From positions 2,666,001 through 2,730,000 of the forward strand of contig NZ_QEES01000002.1 in the NCBI RefSeq assembly GCF_003115775.1: a stretch of 64,000 bases of DNA, written 5' to 3'. The position numbers were made by a program, and so were the translations under genes. Position 1 is the first letter of the stretch. Every line of letters begins with the position of its first letter. Under the pieces are notes generated by a model. The model was given only the letters and a program-made list of their open reading frames with translations. It had not been told where the DNA came from and made no database searches. Shown here piece by piece: positions 41,052-51,376 of this stretch. Source of the DNA: Cellulomonas sp. WB94 (GTDB lineage: Bacteria; Actinomycetota; Actinomycetes; Actinomycetales; Cellulomonadaceae).

Positions 41052-41840
41052 TCAGTCGGACCGCTTGGTGCGGGACGCGAGCGCCGCTGCGCCCACGATC
41101 CCGGCGGCGTTGCGCAGCTCGGCCGGCACGATCTTCGTGCGCAGGTCGAGGAGCGGCAGGAAGCTCGCGTGATGCTTGCTCACGCCGCCGCCGACGACGA
41201 TGAGGTCGGGCCAGAACAGGTTCTCGACGGTCTTGAAGTACCGCTGCAGCCGCGCCGACCACTGCGCCCAGTCGAGGCCCTCACGTTCGCGCGCGCTGTC
41301 CGCCGCCTTGCTCTCGGCGTCGTGCCCGTCGATCTCCAGGTGGCCCAGCTCGGTGTTCGGGACGAGCACGCCGTCGACGATGATCGCGGAACCGATCCCG
41401 GTGCCGAGCGTCACGACGATCACGACTCCGGCGTTGTCCCGTGCGGCGCCGTACAGGGTCTCGGCGTAGCCCGCCGCGTCGGCGTCGTTCACGGCGACGA
41501 CCGAGCGACCGGTGGCCCGCGCCACGGCGGTCTCGACGTTCGTGCCGATCCATGACGGGTCGACGTTGGCAGCGGACTGCGCGACACCGTGCAGGATCAC
41601 GGCGGGGAACGTGACCCCGACGTGCAGCTCGGCGGGCAGGTGGAACGCGTCGATGACCTGCGCGACGGTCTGGGCGACCGCGTCGGGGGTCGCCGGCTGC
41701 GGCGTGGGGATCCGCACGCGGTCGGCGCTGAACGCGCCGGTCTCGAGGTTGACCGGTGCGCCCTTGATGCCGCTGCCGCCGATGTCGATGCCGAACGCTG
41801 TGGGTGTGCGCTTCTTGGAGCCGTGCTTGTGGTCGCTCAT
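41052..41840 (-). CDS. ppgK: Polyphosphate glucokinase
   Basis: Phosphorylates glucose with polyphosphate (and often ATP), the main glucokinase type of actinobacteria. It has 262 residues of ROK-type sugar kinase fold: [60 protein letters not shown] (the HLE-type catalytic stretch) and VVGGGVSK. Its ATG overlaps the map stop by four bases, so the two are co-translated. It would feed glucose freed by the glycosidases in this window into glycolysis. Confidence 0.95.
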   Translation of the reverse strand: MSDHKHGSKKRTPTAFGIDIGGSGIKGAPVNLETGAFSADRVRIPTPQPATPDAVAQTVAQVIDAFHLPAELHVGVTFPAVILHGVAQSAANVDPSWIGTNVETAVARATGRSVVAVNDADAAGYAETLYGAARDNAGVVIVVTLGTGIGSAIIVDGVLVPNTELGHLEIDGHDAESKAADSAREREGLDWAQWSARLQRYFKTVENLFWPDLIVVGGGVSKHHASFLPLLDLRTKIVPAELRNAAGIVGAAALASRTKRSD

Positions 41841-42709
41841 GGCAGGGTGAGGATCTCCGCTCCGGTGTCGGTCACGACGAGGGTGTGCTCGAACTGGGCG
41901 CTGCGACTGCCGTCGGCCGTGAGGACCGTCCAGCCGTCGTCCCAGCTCACGCACTCGGGCGTACCCAGGTTCAACATCGGCTCGATCGTGAAGACCATGC
42001 CGGGTTCGATGACTGTCGCATAGTGCGGCGCGGCATCGTAGTGCGGGATCACCAGGCCGGTGTGGAACGTCTCGCCGACCCCGTGGCCCGTGTAGTCGCG
42101 CACGACTCCGTAGCCGAAGCGCTGCGCGTACTTCTCGATCACCCGTCCGATGACGTTGATCTCCCGGCCGGGCTTGACCGCCTTGATGGCCCGCGCCAGC
42201 GACTCGCGCGTGCGCTCGATGAGCAGCGCCGACTCCTCGTCGACGGTCCCGACGGCGAACGTCCCGTTCGTGTCACCGTGCACCCCGCCGATGTAGGCGG
42301 TGATGTCGATGTTGACGATGTCGCCGTCCTGCAGGACCGTCGAGTCGGGGATGCCGTGGCACACGACCTCGTTGACCGACGTGCACAGCGACTTCGGGAA
42401 CCCGCGGTAGCCGAGGGTCGACGGGTAGGCGTGGTGGTCGATCAGGTACTCGTGACCGATCCGGTCGAGCTCGTCCGTGGTGATGCCGGGCACGATGCTC
42501 CGCCCGACCTCCTCGAGGGCGCGGGCGGCGATGCGCGCCGCGACGCGGATCCGCTCGATCGTCTCGGGTGCGACGACGTCCGTGCCCGTGTGGCGTGCCG
42601 GAGCGGGACGGCCGACGTACTCCGGGCGGGGGATCGAGGCGGGGACCGATCGCTGGGGGCTCACGGCGCCGGGGACGAGGGCACCTCTCGGCGCGTGCAC
42701 GGTCGACAT
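41837..42709 (-). CDS. map: Methionine aminopeptidase, type I
   Basis: Removes the initiator Met after deformylation. It has 290 residues with an N-terminal extension of about 40 residues ([12 protein letters not shown]), typical of one actinobacterial MetAP. Metal ligands are found in [20 protein letters not shown] (two Asp), [12 protein letters not shown] (His), VFTIEPML (Glu) and [11 protein letters not shown] (Glu). Followed by ppgK with a four-base overlap; divergent from the small SPOR-like gene. Confidence 0.96.
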   Translation of the reverse strand: MSTVHAPRGALVPGAVSPQRSVPASIPRPEYVGRPAPARHTGTDVVAPETIERIRVAARIAARALEEVGRSIVPGITTDELDRIGHEYLIDHHAYPSTLGYRGFPKSLCTSVNEVVCHGIPDSTVLQDGDIVNIDITAYIGGVHGDTNGTFAVGTVDEESALLIERTRESLARAIKAVKPGREINVIGRVIEKYAQRFGYGVVRDYTGHGVGETFHTGLVIPHYDAAPHYATVIEPGMVFTIEPMLNLGTPECVSWDDGWTVLTADGSRSAQFEHTLVVTDTGAEILTLP

Positions 42710-42766
42710 ACCTGGCAGTCTACGGACGAGGGCCGCAGCCGGCCCTCAGGGCGCGAGGGAGGACCC

Positions 42767-42952
42767 ATGACGGGCAGCGGTCAGCAGTTCTACTACAACG
42801 TCGCGACGCACCAGGTCGAGGAGGGCAGGGTCTCCGACTGGTCCCACCTGATGGGGCCGTACCCGACCCGGGAGGCAGCCCAGAAGGCCCTCGAGACGGC
42901 CGCCGCGCGCGCACAGAAGTGGAAGGCCGAGGAGGAAGAGGAGGAGCGCTGA
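42767..42952 (+). CDS. Small SPOR-like protein
   Basis: A 61-residue protein: QQFYYNVATHQVEEGRVSDW, then LMGPYPTREAAQKALETAA and a Lys/Glu-rich tail. The pattern GPYPTREEAxxAL is that of SPOR-domain ends, and short proteins of this type lie beside map in many actinobacteria. The function is unknown. The ATG at 42767 follows GAGGGAGGA. Confidence 0.75.
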   Translation: MTGSGQQFYYNVATHQVEEGRVSDWSHLMGPYPTREAAQKALETAAARAQKWKAEEEEEER

Positions 42953-42965
42953 GGCGGAGCCGGGC

Positions 42966-43778
42966 TCAGGTGAGGAACGAGTGCTCGGCGTCCGGGAACG
43001 TCCCGGCTCGCACGTCGTCGGCATAGGCGCGCGCCGCCTCGCCCAGGATCCGGCCGATCTGCGCGTACTGCTTGGCGAACTTCGGTGACCAGTCGCCCAT
43101 CCCCGCCATGTCGAGCCACACGAGCACCTGCCCGTCCACGTCCGAGCCGGCACCGATGCCGATCGTGGGGATCCGCAGGATCTCGGTGATCCGGGCGGCG
43201 ACGTCGCTCGGCACCATCTCGAGCACGACCGCGACGGCGCCCGCCTCCTGGAGTGCGAGGGCGTCCGCGCTGAGCGCCTCGGCGGCCTGGGTGCCGCGGC
43301 CCTGCACGCGCTTGCCGCCGAGCGTGTTCTCCGACTGCGGCGTGAAGCCGAGGTGTCCGACGACCGGGATCCCGGCGTCGGTCAGGGCCCTGACCTGGGC
43401 GGCGATGCGCCGGCCGCCCTCGAGCTTGACCGCGTGCGCGCCGGCCTCCTTGAGGAAGCGCACACCCGTCGCGAGGGCCTGGGCGGGGCCGGTCTCGTAG
43501 GAGCCGAACGGGAAGTCGGCGACGACGAGCGCGCGGTGGGCGCTGCGGCTCACGGCCCGCACCGCCGGGATGAGCTCGTCGACCGTGACCGGGATGGTCG
43601 TGGCGTGCCCGAGCATCGTGTTGCCGATCGAGTCGCCGACCAGCAGCATGTCGATCCCGGCCTCGTCGAAGATGCGGGCGGTCGGCGCGTCGTACGCCGT
43701 GAGCATCGTCAGCTTCTCGCCGCGCTGCTTGGCCTCGCGCAGGTGGTGGACGCGCACGCGCTTCGTGGTGTCGGTCAT
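42966..43778 (-). CDS. panB: 3-methyl-2-oxobutanoate hydroxymethyltransferase
   Basis: First committed enzyme of pantothenate synthesis: adds a hydroxymethyl group from methylene-tetrahydrofolate to 2-oxoisovalerate. It has 270 residues: [77 protein letters not shown] and [19 protein letters not shown] all match PanB. The ATG at 43778 follows GGAG. Transcribed with nadE upstream (55-base gap). Confidence 0.96.
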   Translation of the reverse strand: MTDTTKRVRVHHLREAKQRGEKLTMLTAYDAPTARIFDEAGIDMLLVGDSIGNTMLGHATTIPVTVDELIPAVRAVSRSAHRALVVADFPFGSYETGPAQALATGVRFLKEAGAHAVKLEGGRRIAAQVRALTDAGIPVVGHLGFTPQSENTLGGKRVQGRGTQAAEALSADALALQEAGAVAVVLEMVPSDVAARITEILRIPTIGIGAGSDVDGQVLVWLDMAGMGDWSPKFAKQYAQIGRILGEAARAYADDVRAGTFPDAEHSFLT

Positions 43779-43833
43779 CGGGGCTGCTCCTGGTCCGTGC
43801 TCGGGGTCACGCGGGGTGTGGGGATGGGTCGGT

Positions 43834-45492
43834 TCACGGCTCGCGCCAACGCGTCGTGATCGGCAGCCTACGGTCGCGGCCGAACGCGAGCGCGGTGACC
43901 TTGGGACCGACCGGGTACTGCCGGCGCTTCCACTCGGCGCGGTCGACGAGCGAGAGCACCTTGTCCACGACGGCAGGGTCGAACCCGCGCGCGAGCAGCT
44001 CGGCGCGGCCCTCGGCGTTCTCGACGTAGGCGTCGAGCACCTCGTCGAGCAGGTCGTACGGCGGGAGCGAGTCCTGGTCGACCTGGCCCGGGCGCAGCTC
44101 CGCGGACGGCGGCTTCGTGATCGAGCTCTCCGGGATCGGGGGGATCTGCCCCGCGTCGACGGCGGCCCGGTTGCGCCAGCGCGACAACGCCCAGACCCGG
44201 GACTTGTCGACGTCCTTGAGCGGCGCATAGCCGCCCACCGCGTCGCCGTAGATCGTGGAGTACCCCACCGCGAGCTCGCTCTTGTTGCCCGTCGCCAGCA
44301 CGAGGTGCCCCTCGGCGTTCGACAGTGCCATGAGGATCATCCCGCGCACGCGGGCCTGGAGGTTCTCGGCGGCGACGCCCTCGAGCCCGAGCTGGCCCTC
44401 GAACGCGTCGACCATCGGGGCGATCGGCTGCACCCGGTAGTCCGCGCCGATCCGCTGCGCGAGGTCCGCCGCGTCGTCCTTCGAGTGGTCCGAGGAGTAC
44501 CGCGACGGCAGCGAGACGCCGACGACGTTCTTGCCTCCGAACGCGTCCGCACTGATCGCTGCGACGAGGGCCGAGTCGATGCCGCCCGAGAGTCCGAGCA
44601 CCACCGACGTGAACCCGTTCTTGCGCGCGTAGCCCGTCAGCCCGGTCACGATCGCGCGGTAGATCTCCTCGTCGGCGTCGAGGGCCGGGGCGATCTCGGC
44701 GGTGCGCGCCGGCCCGCCATCGGTCGCGAGGTCCCACACGAGCAGGTGCTCGACGAACTGCGGCGCGCGTGCGACGACCGTGCCGTCGTCGGTCACGACG
44801 AACGAACCACCGTCGAACACGAGGTCGTCCTGCCCGCCGACCATGTTGACGTAGGCGAGCGGCGCGCGGACCTCCCGGGCCCGGCGCGCGGCGAGGTCGG
44901 TCCGCAGGTGCCCCTTGCCCTCCTCGAACGGCGAGCCGTTGAGCACGACGAGCAGGTCGATGCCGTCAGCGGCGAGCTGCGACACCGGCCCGCCGTCCTG
45001 CCAGATGTCCTCGCAGATGACGACGCCGACGCGCCGCCCCCGGATGTCCAGGACGCACGCCGTGTCACCGGGAGTGAAGATGCGGAACTCGTCGAACACG
45101 CCGTAGTTCGGCAGGTGGTGCTTGTCGTAGCGCGCCTGGACGCTGCCGTGCTGGAGCAGGACGGCCTGGTTGGTCGGCCGTGCCGGGGCTCCGGCATGCT
45201 CCTGGGTGGTCTTCTCACCGACGGTGCCGACGAGGACCGCGAGGTCGCCGAGCCCGGCCGCGACGAGCTCGCCCGCGGTCCGGACCAGTGCCGCCTCGGC
45301 GCCCCTGCGGAAGGATGCCCGCAGCGCGAGATCCTCGATCGGGTAGCCCGTCACCGTCATCTCGGGGAACACGACGAGGTCCGCACCGGCGTCGGCCGCG
45401 CGTCGTGCCCACTCGACGACTGCACAGGTGTTGGCCTCGAGGTCGCCGACGCACGTGTCGATCTGCGCCAGCGCGATGCGTAGCTGCGCCAT
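43834..45492 (-). CDS. nadE: Glutamine-dependent NAD+ synthetase
   Basis: Makes NAD from deamido-NAD, ATP and glutamine. It has 552 residues in two domains. The N-terminal nitrilase domain (1-260) has [16 protein letters not shown] (Glu), [16 protein letters not shown] (Lys) and [13 protein letters not shown] (Cys), the Glu-Lys-Cys triad. The C-terminal synthetase domain has the ATP loop [17 protein letters not shown], with [14 protein letters not shown] and [20 protein letters not shown] at the end. Divergent from glnA2, upstream of panB: two cofactor genes together. Confidence 0.96.
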   Translation of the reverse strand: MAQLRIALAQIDTCVGDLEANTCAVVEWARRAADAGADLVVFPEMTVTGYPIEDLALRASFRRGAEAALVRTAGELVAAGLGDLAVLVGTVGEKTTQEHAGAPARPTNQAVLLQHGSVQARYDKHHLPNYGVFDEFRIFTPGDTACVLDIRGRRVGVVICEDIWQDGGPVSQLAADGIDLLVVLNGSPFEEGKGHLRTDLAARRAREVRAPLAYVNMVGGQDDLVFDGGSFVVTDDGTVVARAPQFVEHLLVWDLATDGGPARTAEIAPALDADEEIYRAIVTGLTGYARKNGFTSVVLGLSGGIDSALVAAISADAFGGKNVVGVSLPSRYSSDHSKDDAADLAQRIGADYRVQPIAPMVDAFEGQLGLEGVAAENLQARVRGMILMALSNAEGHLVLATGNKSELAVGYSTIYGDAVGGYAPLKDVDKSRVWALSRWRNRAAVDAGQIPPIPESSITKPPSAELRPGQVDQDSLPPYDLLDEVLDAYVENAEGRAELLARGFDPAVVDKVLSLVDRAEWKRRQYPVGPKVTALAFGRDRRLPITTRWREP

Positions 45493-45649
45493 GCACCGAG
45501 CCTATTGCGCCAGGCCACGTGGTCATGGCGTCGTCCGTGCGGCGTCGCACCGGGGACCGCGGCGGCGGGGAGCGGCCGGCGGGCGACTCGCCGGAGTCGC
45601 GCGCCACGAAGTGGTCCGGTCGCGGCGTCCATCAGGCAGGATGTACGCC

Positions 45650-46987
45650 ATGGACAGGCAGCAGGAGTTCGTGCTCCGCACGGTCGAGGAGCGGGACATC
45701 CGCTTCATCCGTCTCTGGTTCACCGATGTGCTCGGGATCCTGAAGTCGGTCGCGATTGCCCCCGCCGAGCTCGAGTCGGCCTTCACCGAGGGCATCGGGT
45801 TCGACGGAAGCTCGATCCAGGGCTTCACGCGGGTCTACGAGGCGGACATGATCGCCCGGCCTGATCCGACGACGTTCCAGATCCTGCCGTGGCGCGGTGA
45901 GCACCACGGCACGGCACGGATGTTCTGCGACATCCTCACGCCCGACGGTGAGCCGTCGCTCGCGGACTCCCGCAACGTGCTCAAGCGCGCGCTCGCCAAG
46001 GGGAGCGACCAGGGGTTCACGTTCTACACGCACCCCGAGGTCGAGTTCTACCTGTTCGAGTCCCCGGCGGACCCGCACGTCCCGCTCGTGCCGGTCGACT
46101 CGGGCGGCTACTTCGACCACGTCCCGCGCGGCACCGCGCACGACTTCCGGCGCGCAGCGATCACCATGCTCGAGTCGATGGGGATCTCCGTCGAGTTCTC
46201 CCACCACGAGGCTGGCCCGGGGCAGAACGAGATCGACCTGCGGTACGCCGACGCGCTGACCACGGCCGACAACATCATGACCTTCCGCACGGTCGTCAAG
46301 GAGGTCGCGCTCGAGCAGGGCGTGTTCGCGTCGTTCATGCCGAAGCCGCTCCAGGACAAGCCGGGCTCGGGCATGCACACGCACCTGTCCCTGTTCGAGG
46401 GCGACCGCAACGCGTTCCACGAGGCGGGTGCGCCGCTCGAGCTGTCCAAGGTCGCACGCAGCTTCATCGCGGGCCTGCTCGTCCACGCTGCCGAGATCAC
46501 CGCGGTCACCAACCAGTTCGTCAACTCCTACAAGCGGCTCTGGGGCGGCGCCGAGGCGCCGAGCTTCGTGTGCTGGGGGCACAACAACCGTTCGGCGCTC
46601 GTGCGCATCCCCATGTACAAGCCCGGCAAGGGCAACTCGAGCCGCATCGAGTACCGCGCGGTGGACTCCGCGACCAACCCGTACCTCGCGTTCGCGGTGC
46701 TGCTCGCCGCCGGACTCAAGGGCATCGAGAAGGGATACGAGCTGCCCGAGGGTGCCGAGGACGACGTCTGGGAGCTCACCGAGGCCGAACGCCGTGCGCT
46801 CGGGATCGAGCCGCTGCCGAGGTCCCTGGGGGAGGCCATCACGGTGATGGAGACCTCCGAGCTCGTCGCCGAGACGCTCGGGGAGCACGTCTTCGACTAC
46901 GTGCTGCGCAACAAGCGCCAGGAGTGGGAGCAGTACCGGGCCCAGGTGACGCCGTACGAGCTCGAGCGGTTCCTGCCCGTCCTGTGA
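45650..46987 (+). CDS. glnA2: Glutamine synthetase-family protein, GlnA2 type
   Basis: A 445-residue type I glutamine synthetase-fold enzyme. GS signatures: IGFDGSSIQGFTRVYEADM, FYTHPEVEFYLFE, HHEAGPGQNEIDLRY, PGSGMHTHLSLFEG (ATP site) and NKRQEWEQYRAQVTPYELE at the end. Length and C-terminal region match Mycobacterium GlnA2, which lies next to glnE as here. In Streptomyces the equivalent gene encodes a gamma-glutamylpolyamine synthetase, so the substrate may be a polyamine rather than ammonia. The ATG at 45650 is preferred; an in-frame ATG at 45641 is too close to the ribosome site. Confidence 0.92.
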   Translation: MDRQQEFVLRTVEERDIRFIRLWFTDVLGILKSVAIAPAELESAFTEGIGFDGSSIQGFTRVYEADMIARPDPTTFQILPWRGEHHGTARMFCDILTPDGEPSLADSRNVLKRALAKGSDQGFTFYTHPEVEFYLFESPADPHVPLVPVDSGGYFDHVPRGTAHDFRRAAITMLESMGISVEFSHHEAGPGQNEIDLRYADALTTADNIMTFRTVVKEVALEQGVFASFMPKPLQDKPGSGMHTHLSLFEGDRNAFHEAGAPLELSKVARSFIAGLLVHAAEITAVTNQFVNSYKRLWGGAEAPSFVCWGHNNRSALVRIPMYKPGKGNSSRIEYRAVDSATNPYLAFAVLLAAGLKGIEKGYELPEGAEDDVWELTEAERRALGIEPLPRSLGEAITVMETSELVAETLGEHVFDYVLRNKRQEWEQYRAQVTPYELERFLPVL

Positions 46988-47015
46988 GCTGCCGCGGGTC
47001 GGTAGCGTGGCGCTC

Positions 47016-50000
47016 GTGAGCACCGGGGTCGAGGGCGCGGGACGAGGAGGCACGTTCGCGGGTCGGCTGACGCGGGCGGGCTTCGCCGACGCTGCGCGAG
47101 CCGAGCGCATGTTCCTCGACGAGCCGCTGGCCCAGGCGTGCGACGACCCGGCCGAGACGCTGCTCGGCCCGCTGTCGGATGTCGCCGACCCTGACCAGGC
47201 GCTGCTCGCCCTGGTGAAGATCGCGGGAGCGGCGGGCTCCGACGCGGCGAACCTCGCGGTGCTACGGGGGCTGCTGGCCGAGCCCGGCCCCGGTCGTGAC
47301 CGGCTGCTCGCGGTGATCGGCGCCTCGATCGCGCTCGGCGACAACCTGGCCTCGCACCCGGACCACCTCGCGGTGCTGGCCGACGACGCCCCAGCCACCG
47401 GAGTCGCGGCCGGCGCGGTGCGTGCTGAGCTGCTCGAGGCCGTCGGCGCCGACCCCGAGGCGGCGGTGCCGGTCGCGAGCGCCGCGGGCGCAGGCTCGGT
47501 CGACGCGATGCGGCGGGCCTACCAGCGCCGGCTGCTGCGCATCTCCGCGAGCGACCTCACCTCCGTCGACCCGCTGTCGCGGCTCCCTGGCGTCGCCGCG
47601 GCGCTGGCCGACCTGGCCGCCGCAGCGCTCGAGGCGGCGCTCGCGATCGCGCGGGCTGATCTGGACGACCATGGCGTGGGTGTGCGGATCGCCGTGATCG
47701 GCATGGGCAAGTGCGGCGGCCGCGAGCTCAACTACGTGAGCGACGTCGACGTCATCTACGTCGCCGAGCCGGTGGACGGGGTCGACGAGGCGGACGCGCT
47801 CGCGGTCGCCGCGCGCCTGGCCGCGGGCCTGGCCCGTGCGTGCTCGACGGCTTCGGGGGAGCCTGCGCTCTGGCCGGTCGACGCCGCGCTGCGCCCCGAG
47901 GGCAAGAACGGGCCGCTCGTCCGCACCCTCGCGAGCCACCGCGCCTACTACGAGCGGTGGGCCAAGACCTGGGAGTTCCAGGCCCTGCTCAAGGCGCGCC
48001 ACCTCGCGGGCGACGAGGCGCTGGGCAACGAGTACGTCGCGACCGTGAACCCGCTCGTGTGGTCCGCCGTCCAGCGTGAGAACTTCGTCGAGGACTCCCA
48101 GGCGATGCGCCGCCGCGTCGAGGAGCACGTGCCGGCGGCGGAGGCGGACCGCCAGCTCAAGCTCGGGGTCGGCGGGCTGCGGGACGTCGAGTTCACGGTG
48201 CAGCTGCTCCAGCTCGTCCACGGCCGCGCCGACGAGGCCATCCGCAGCCCCAACACCCTGACGGCGCTGGCTGCCCTCGCCGCGGGCGGCTACGTCGGGC
48301 GCGAGAGCGCCGCGCAGCTCGCGGTCTGCTACCGGTTCCTGCGGGCCCTCGAGCACCGCATCCAGCTCTACCGGCTGCGCCGCACCCACCTCATGCCGAC
48401 CGCTGAGGTGGACCTGCGTCGGCTCGCGCGCTCGGTCGGCATGCGCGCCGACGGGGCCCAGGGCCTCGAGGACCGCTGGCGGGCGGTCCGACGCGACGTC
48501 CGCCACCTGCACGAGGAGCTCTTCTACCGGCCGCTGCTGCCCGCCACAGCGCAGCTGTCGACCGAGGAGGCCAGCCTCGCTCCCGACGCGGCGCGGGCCC
48601 GGCTCGCGGCGATCGGCTACCGCGACCCGGCGGGGGCCATGCGGCACATCGCGGCGCTCACCGAGGGGGTGTCGCGTCGTGCGTCGATCCAGCGTCAGCT
48701 GCTGCCCGTGATGATCGGCTGGTTCGCGGACGGCGCCGACCCCGACTCGGGCCTGCTGGCGTTCCGGCGGCTGTCCGACGAGCTCGGCACGACGCACTGG
48801 TACCTCAAGCTGCTGCGCGACTCGGGCACGGCCGCCCAGCGCCTCGCGCGCGTGCTGTCGACCTCCCGTTACGCCGCGGACGCCCTCACGCGGTCTCCCG
48901 AGTCTGTGACGTGGCTCGCTGCCGACGACGACCTGCTGCCGCGCTCGCAGGAGCGGCTGTCGGCCGAGGCCGACGCCGTGCTGACCCGTGCGACCGAGCA
49001 GGTGGGGGCCGCGACGATCCTGCGGGCGCTGCGACGCCGCGAGCTTGCGCGGACGGCCGTGGCCGACGTGCTCGGCGTGGTGACGGGCACGAGCGCGGCG
49101 CTGAGCCTGTCGACGGCGGCGGACGTCGTCCTTGCGGGGGCGCTGCGCATCGCGTCCGTGGAGGTCCGGAACGACCGCGGGCTCGATGCGGATCCCACGC
49201 GCCTGCTCGTCGTCGCGATGGGCAGGCTCGGCGGGCGCGAGCTCGGGTACGCGTCGGACGCCGACGTGCTGTTCGTGCACGACCCGGTCCCGGGCGCCGA
49301 CCCGACGCAGGCGCAGGAGTTCGCGCTCGCGGTCGCGAGCCTGCTGCGTCAGCTGCTCGGCGAGGTCGGGCCTGAGCCCGCGCTCGAGGTGGACGCCGAC
49401 CTTCGACCCGAGGGCCGGAACGGACCGCTCGTGCGCTCGTTCGACTCCTACCGCGAGTACTACGGGCGATGGTCGTCCCCGTGGGAGAGCCAGGCGCTGC
49501 TGCGGGCGCGGCCCGTCGCGGGTGACCAGGCGCTCGGCGCAGCGTTCACGGACCTCGTCGCACCGCTGCGGTACCCGGTGGGCGGCCTCGACCACGCCGT
49601 CGTGCGGGAGGTCCGGCGGATCAAGGCCCGCGTCGAGGCCGAAAGACTGCCGCGCGGCGTCGACCCCGCACGGCACCTGAAGCTCGGCCGGGGCGGCGTC
49701 TCGGACGTCGAGTGGACCGCTCAGCTGCTCCAGCTGCAGCACGCCCACGAGGTCCCGGCTCTGCGAACGACAGCGACGCTCGAGGCGCTCTCGGCCGCGG
49801 CCGGCGCGGGCCTGCTCGACGCGGCCGACGCCGAGGCCCTGACCGCCGCCTGGGAGCTCGCATCGCGGCTGCGCGACGCGATCGTGCTCTGGACCGGGAG
49901 GGCCGGGGGAGCGCACGCCGACGTCCTCCCGCACGACCGCCAGGCCCTCGCGGGGATCGCGCGCGTGGTCGGCTACCCGCCGGGATCGGGCGGCGAGCTC

Positions 50001-50066
50001 GAGGAGCACTACCTGCGCACCGCCCGGCGGGCGCGGGCCGTCGTGGAGCGCGTCTTCTACGCCTGA
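47016..50066 (+). CDS. glnE: Bifunctional glutamine synthetase adenylyltransferase/deadenylyltransferase
   Basis: Attaches and removes AMP on glutamine synthetase in response to nitrogen status. It has 1016 residues with two nucleotidyltransferase halves. The first motif is GKCGGRELNYVSDVDVIYV (about residue 230), the second GRLGGRELGYASDADVLFVHD (about residue 735); each is followed by a helical GlnD-PII-uridylyltransferase-like region (LKLGVGGLRDVEFTVQLLQL and LKLGRGGVSDVEWTAQLLQL). Start uncertain: GTG 47016 or GTG 47007. It follows glnA2 by 28 bases, probably one operon. Confidence 0.96.
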   Translation: MSTGVEGAGRGGTFAGRLTRAGFADAARAERMFLDEPLAQACDDPAETLLGPLSDVADPDQALLALVKIAGAAGSDAANLAVLRGLLAEPGPGRDRLLAVIGASIALGDNLASHPDHLAVLADDAPATGVAAGAVRAELLEAVGADPEAAVPVASAAGAGSVDAMRRAYQRRLLRISASDLTSVDPLSRLPGVAAALADLAAAALEAALAIARADLDDHGVGVRIAVIGMGKCGGRELNYVSDVDVIYVAEPVDGVDEADALAVAARLAAGLARACSTASGEPALWPVDAALRPEGKNGPLVRTLASHRAYYERWAKTWEFQALLKARHLAGDEALGNEYVATVNPLVWSAVQRENFVEDSQAMRRRVEEHVPAAEADRQLKLGVGGLRDVEFTVQLLQLVHGRADEAIRSPNTLTALAALAAGGYVGRESAAQLAVCYRFLRALEHRIQLYRLRRTHLMPTAEVDLRRLARSVGMRADGAQGLEDRWRAVRRDVRHLHEELFYRPLLPATAQLSTEEASLAPDAARARLAAIGYRDPAGAMRHIAALTEGVSRRASIQRQLLPVMIGWFADGADPDSGLLAFRRLSDELGTTHWYLKLLRDSGTAAQRLARVLSTSRYAADALTRSPESVTWLAADDDLLPRSQERLSAEADAVLTRATEQVGAATILRALRRRELARTAVADVLGVVTGTSAALSLSTAADVVLAGALRIASVEVRNDRGLDADPTRLLVVAMGRLGGRELGYASDADVLFVHDPVPGADPTQAQEFALAVASLLRQLLGEVGPEPALEVDADLRPEGRNGPLVRSFDSYREYYGRWSSPWESQALLRARPVAGDQALGAAFTDLVAPLRYPVGGLDHAVVREVRRIKARVEAERLPRGVDPARHLKLGRGGVSDVEWTAQLLQLQHAHEVPALRTTATLEALSAAAGAGLLDAADAEALTAAWELASRLRDAIVLWTGRAGGAHADVLPHDRQALAGIARVVGYPPGSGGELEEHYLRTARRARAVVERVFYA

Positions 50067-50132
50067 CGTCGCTGTCGGCGCCGGCGCCGCGGGTCGAGGT
50101 CGCGCATCGACGTCCGGGCGCGTCAATCGATT

Positions 50133-50149
50133 TCGATAACGTTTTACAC
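50133..50149. promoter_or_regulatory. Candidate LacI-type operator upstream of the LacI gene
   Basis: CGATAACGTTTTACACG, an imperfect palindrome centred on AACGTT and unusually AT-rich for this region, 17 bases before the GTG start at 50166. Probably autoregulation. Confidence 0.45.
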
Positions 50150-50165
50150 GCGATACAGTCTCCGC

Positions 50166-51197
50166 GTGGATCCACAGCACAGAGTGACGATCACCGACGT
50201 CGCACGCGAGGCGGGCGTGTCGGTCGCGACTGTCTCGAAGGTCATCAACGAGCGGTACGGCGTCGCGGCGGCCACGGGCGCCAAGGTCCGCGCCGTCATC
50301 GAGACCCTCGGGTACGAGTCGAGCCTCGTCGCGCGCAGCCTGCGGAGCCACCACACCAACGTCATCGGCATCCTCGTCGCCGACTTCGAGCCGTTCAGCG
50401 CCGAGCTGCTCAAGGGCGCCGCCCAGGCGATCCGCGGCGCGGGGTACGAGCTGCTCGCCTACTCGGCCGGCGGACCCGCCGAGGAGCTCGTCGGCTGGGA
50501 GCGGCGCTACCTGTCCCGGCTCTCAGGCACCCTGATCGACGGCGCGGTGCTCGTCACGCCGACGGTCGTCGACGCGCAGTACGGCACGCCAGTCGTCGCC
50601 GTCGACCCCCACACCGGCCGCTCCGGCATGCCGACGGTCGACTCGGACAACCTCAAGGGGGCGATGGTCGCGACCGAGCACCTGCTGTCCCTCGGCCACC
50701 GCCGCATCGGGTTCCTCGGCGGGCGGCCCGACCTCGAGTCGGCCCGGCTCCGCGAGGAGGGCTACCGCGCGGCCCTGACCGCCGCGGGCATCCCCATCGA
50801 TCCCGAGCTCATCCGCGTCGGCGGCTACCGGCCCGAGTCCGCCGAGGAGCCCGCGCACGCCCTGCTGACGCTCCCCGAGCGCCCGACGGCCGTGTTCGCG
50901 GCCAACGACCTGTCCGCGATCCGCACGATGCAGGTCGCCCAGCGCCTCGGCCTCGACGTGCCGGGCGACGTCTCGGTCATCGGCTTCGACAACGTGCCCG
51001 AGTCCGTGCTCGCGTCGCCGGCGCTCACCACGATCGCGCAGCCGATCCAGGAGATGGGTCGCCACGCCGTGCGGATGCTGCTGGAGCTCCTGTCCGGGCG
51101 CGAGCTCGACATGACCCACGTGACCCTGCCGACCGAGCTCATCGTCCGGCAGTCGTCCGGACCGGTGCCCGCCACGGTCGTCGCAGCGCGCGGCTGA
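50166..51197 (+). CDS. LacI-family transcriptional regulator
   Basis: A 343-residue regulator. LacI helix-turn-helix: RVTITDVAREAGVSVATVSK and VINERYGVAAATGAKVRAVI, then the hinge helix ESSLVARSLRS. The periplasmic-binding-protein-like sugar domain follows: VIGILVADFEPFSAELLKGA, HLLSLGHRRIGFLGGRPD and PTAVFAANDLSAIRTM. A sugar ligand is expected. No transport or hydrolase genes follow directly: the next sequence is a terminator and a broken gene 3' end, so its original target on the right may have been displaced by an insertion. Confidence 0.92.
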   Translation: MDPQHRVTITDVAREAGVSVATVSKVINERYGVAAATGAKVRAVIETLGYESSLVARSLRSHHTNVIGILVADFEPFSAELLKGAAQAIRGAGYELLAYSAGGPAEELVGWERRYLSRLSGTLIDGAVLVTPTVVDAQYGTPVVAVDPHTGRSGMPTVDSDNLKGAMVATEHLLSLGHRRIGFLGGRPDLESARLREEGYRAALTAAGIPIDPELIRVGGYRPESAEEPAHALLTLPERPTAVFAANDLSAIRTMQVAQRLGLDVPGDVSVIGFDNVPESVLASPALTTIAQPIQEMGRHAVRMLLELLSGRELDMTHVTLPTELIVRQSSGPVPATVVAARG

Positions 51198-51237
51198 GCC
51201 TCGACAGTCCGCTAGACGGAGCGCGCCGCGCAAAACC

Positions 51238-51273
51238 GAGGGGCGCCCCCGGCCGAAGCCAGGGACGCCCCTC
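51238..51273. terminator. Hairpin terminator after the LacI gene
   Basis: GAGGGGCG (51238-51245) pairs with CGCCCCTC (51266-51273). It serves the LacI gene on the plus strand and, on the minus strand, also lies just past the stop of the truncated gene at 51301. Confidence 0.75.
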
Positions 51274-51299
51274 AGTCTCAACTGATCGGGAGCAGCCGA

Positions 51300-51376
51300 T
51301 CAGCAGTCGTAGTACAGCTCGAACTCTCCCTGCGTGAACGGTCGTCGATGGGAGTCGGTGGCGGTCCCCTTGACCT
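51300..51376 (-). pseudogene. 3' end fragment of an unidentified gene, probable attachment-site copy
   Basis: On the minus strand the sequence ends like a real gene, with RRPFTQGEFELYYDC and TGA followed by a hairpin 27 bases later. Going upstream, the frame quickly becomes meaningless (VKGTATDSH and beyond) with no start or domain. This is what remains when an element integrates into the 3' end of a gene. The parent gene is not in the window and I could not identify it from 15 residues. Confidence 0.5.

Noticed and set aside
47262-50354. Very long minus-strand open frame (about 1030 codons) opposite glnE
   Set aside because: Composition is Arg/Gly/Val-rich without domains and it is the antisense shadow of glnE, a common artefact at this GC content. 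The same holds for long frames opposite the YhgE gene (8697-11570), Nif3/ADH (23012-25411) and glnA2 (45632-47398).
51300-51376. Identification of the FELYYDC fragment as the end of a glutamine synthetase
   Set aside because: The final LYYD-type residues resemble some GS C termini, but the preceding RPFTQGEF does not; too short for a name.
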